The translations under genes and the position numbers were made by a program. The notes beneath the pieces are model-generated. The model saw only the letters and a program-made list of their open reading frames with translations. It did no database searches and was not told where the DNA came from. Positions 63,181-64,000 of a DNA stretch of 64,000 bases are shown here, piece after piece. The DNA is taken from NCBI GenBank assembly GCA_027886175.1, contig JAJNNQ010000018.1, positions 18,953,001 to 19,017,000 of the forward strand, in the 5' to 3' direction. This stretch comes from Phylloscopus collybita (Eukaryota > Chordata > Aves > Passeriformes > Phylloscopidae). Numbering within the stretch: the first letter of the stretch is position 1; every line of letters starts with the position of its first letter.

Positions 63181-63510
63181 TTGTGGTTTAACTCCAGCTG
63201 GCAGCTAAATGCCACTCACCCTGCTGCTCACTAACCCTGATATCCTGCCCTGCTGCCCCCAGCAGGACGGGGAGGAGAACTGGAGAAGGCAAACCCCACG
63301 GATGCAGATAAGAACAATTTAATATCTGAAATGAATTCTTGAACTTCTTGTGCTTGCTGGCAGAGCATGGGTAACTGAAAAGTCCTTGTCTTAGGGTAAG
63401 CATTGTGTAGCAACAACTAAACCAGCAGTGTGTTATCAACATTATTCTCATACTGAACCCAAAACAGCTCTGTTCCAGCTGCTAGGATGGAAATGATAGC
63501 TGAGGGCTGT
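63181..63510 (-). mobile_element. ERVK-type 5' LTR with internal deletion, minus orientation
   Basis: On the minus strand the LTR shows CATCCTAGCAGCTGGAACAG, GCTGTTTTGGGTTCAG, AATAATGTTGATAACACAC and CCATGCTCTGCCAGCAAGCAC. It then jumps to ATTAAATTGTTCTTATC and ends CTGGAGTTAAACCACAA beside the primer binding site. Compared with the solo LTR at 17.0-17.5 kb, the part carrying the ATTCCATA segment, TATA box and transcription start is missing (junction about 63320-63350). The promoter is therefore gone. The outer boundary near 63510 is approximate. Confidence 0.8.
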
Positions 63511-64000
63511 CTTACGCACAACAATCTTAAATCTTAAATTAGAGGTTTTGACTCTTGGAGAAGTAAGGAAGCATGCCAGCAGAGATGCCACTTTGGACTT
63601 CAGGACTAGAGTTTCAGTAGTTATTTTCAGTATTTATTTTCATTATTTTGATCCCTGTTCCTAATTTCAGTCCCTGTTAAAAATCCTCTGAGAAATTCAC
63701 AAATTGAAAAATGTAATAGTTTTTAAATTTATAAAATATTATGCTTAGAAATCCTGTTTTATTTATTTATTTATTTTTACAATGCCCAATCTAGGCATTG
63801 TCTAAGTAATCAATTATTTATTAATGGCTTCTGCTGTCTTTTCTGATCCCTTTTTTCTCTAGTGTGTCTTCGACTGAGTAGTGTACCAGCATTTAAATAA
63901 ATCAGTGAGTAGTATTCACCTCATCATACTCCAGGTCACACAGTCTATCATTTCTGAGAATTCTCATTAACTCTTGTGGATTAGGAACCTGGGAATGTGC
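63511..64000. other. A+T-rich unique non-coding DNA
   Basis: Nothing recognisable apart from a short TTTA run near 63761-63776. Confidence 0.55.

Noticed and set aside
62721..63215. 164-codon minus-strand frame as an intact gene
   Set aside because: It starts inside an LTR and crosses the primer binding site, so it cannot be a normal gene start. It is treated as ERV remnant sequence.
1..64000. CRISPR array, operon, toxin-antitoxin or phage-like gene cluster
   Set aside because: The sequence is vertebrate in composition and repeat content. No regularly spaced direct repeats or dense same-strand genes exist.

Overview
The window looks like nuclear DNA from a bird, most probably a songbird or a related neoavian. 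It is A+T-rich, CpG-poor vertebrate sequence in which the recognisable interspersed repeats are avian. They are CR1 LINE fragments, including one with the characteristic 8-bp ATTCTATG-type 3' repeats, and LTRs of bird endogenous retroviruses (ERVs). No bacterial, plasmid, phage or organelle features were seen. Family names come from remembered consensus patterns, not a database search.

I find no conventional protein-coding gene, tRNA, rRNA or CRISPR array. Most short open frames look like chance frames in A+T-rich DNA or frames inside repeats. The window is best read as intergenic or intronic sequence. The single strongest gene-like signal is a CpG-rich block at about 49215-49745, which ends in a good splice-donor match and may be the promoter and first exon of an unidentified transcript.

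Layout. 1-6480: A+T-rich unique DNA with an old repeat-like stretch near 2150-2410 and a T-rich tract at 5150-5241. 6485-6935: plus-strand ERV LTR. 10010-11560: strongly strand-asymmetric stretch with broken coding-like pieces on the minus strand. 11820-12190: G+C-rich, CpG-poor block. 13540-14000: LTR-like G+C-richer stretch. 17007-17542: minus-strand solo ERVK-type LTR. 20909-21854: unidentified coding-like remnant on the minus strand. 24286-24390: pentanucleotide microsatellite. 27576-29020: repeat cluster (LTR, CR1 with an internal perfect inverted repeat, second LTR). 36445-36950: three rearranged CR1 pieces. 41480-41905: old CR1. 49215-49745: CpG island. 50374-50494: long CCTT array joined to an ACAG/ACAA array. 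50923-51911: two CR1 copies in opposite orientation, able to fold on each other. 55018-55220: very old CR1. 57927-58035: short EF-hand-like frame. 58240-58257: run of 18 G. 62690-63510: minus-strand ERVK remnant with LTR, primer binding site and a stretch of internal sequence.

Nothing here supports a multi-gene system. The items most worth checking are the CpG island, the two unidentified coding-like relics, the CR1 inverted pair and the hairpin inside the 28.5 kb CR1. All ERV material appears truncated or reduced to LTRs.
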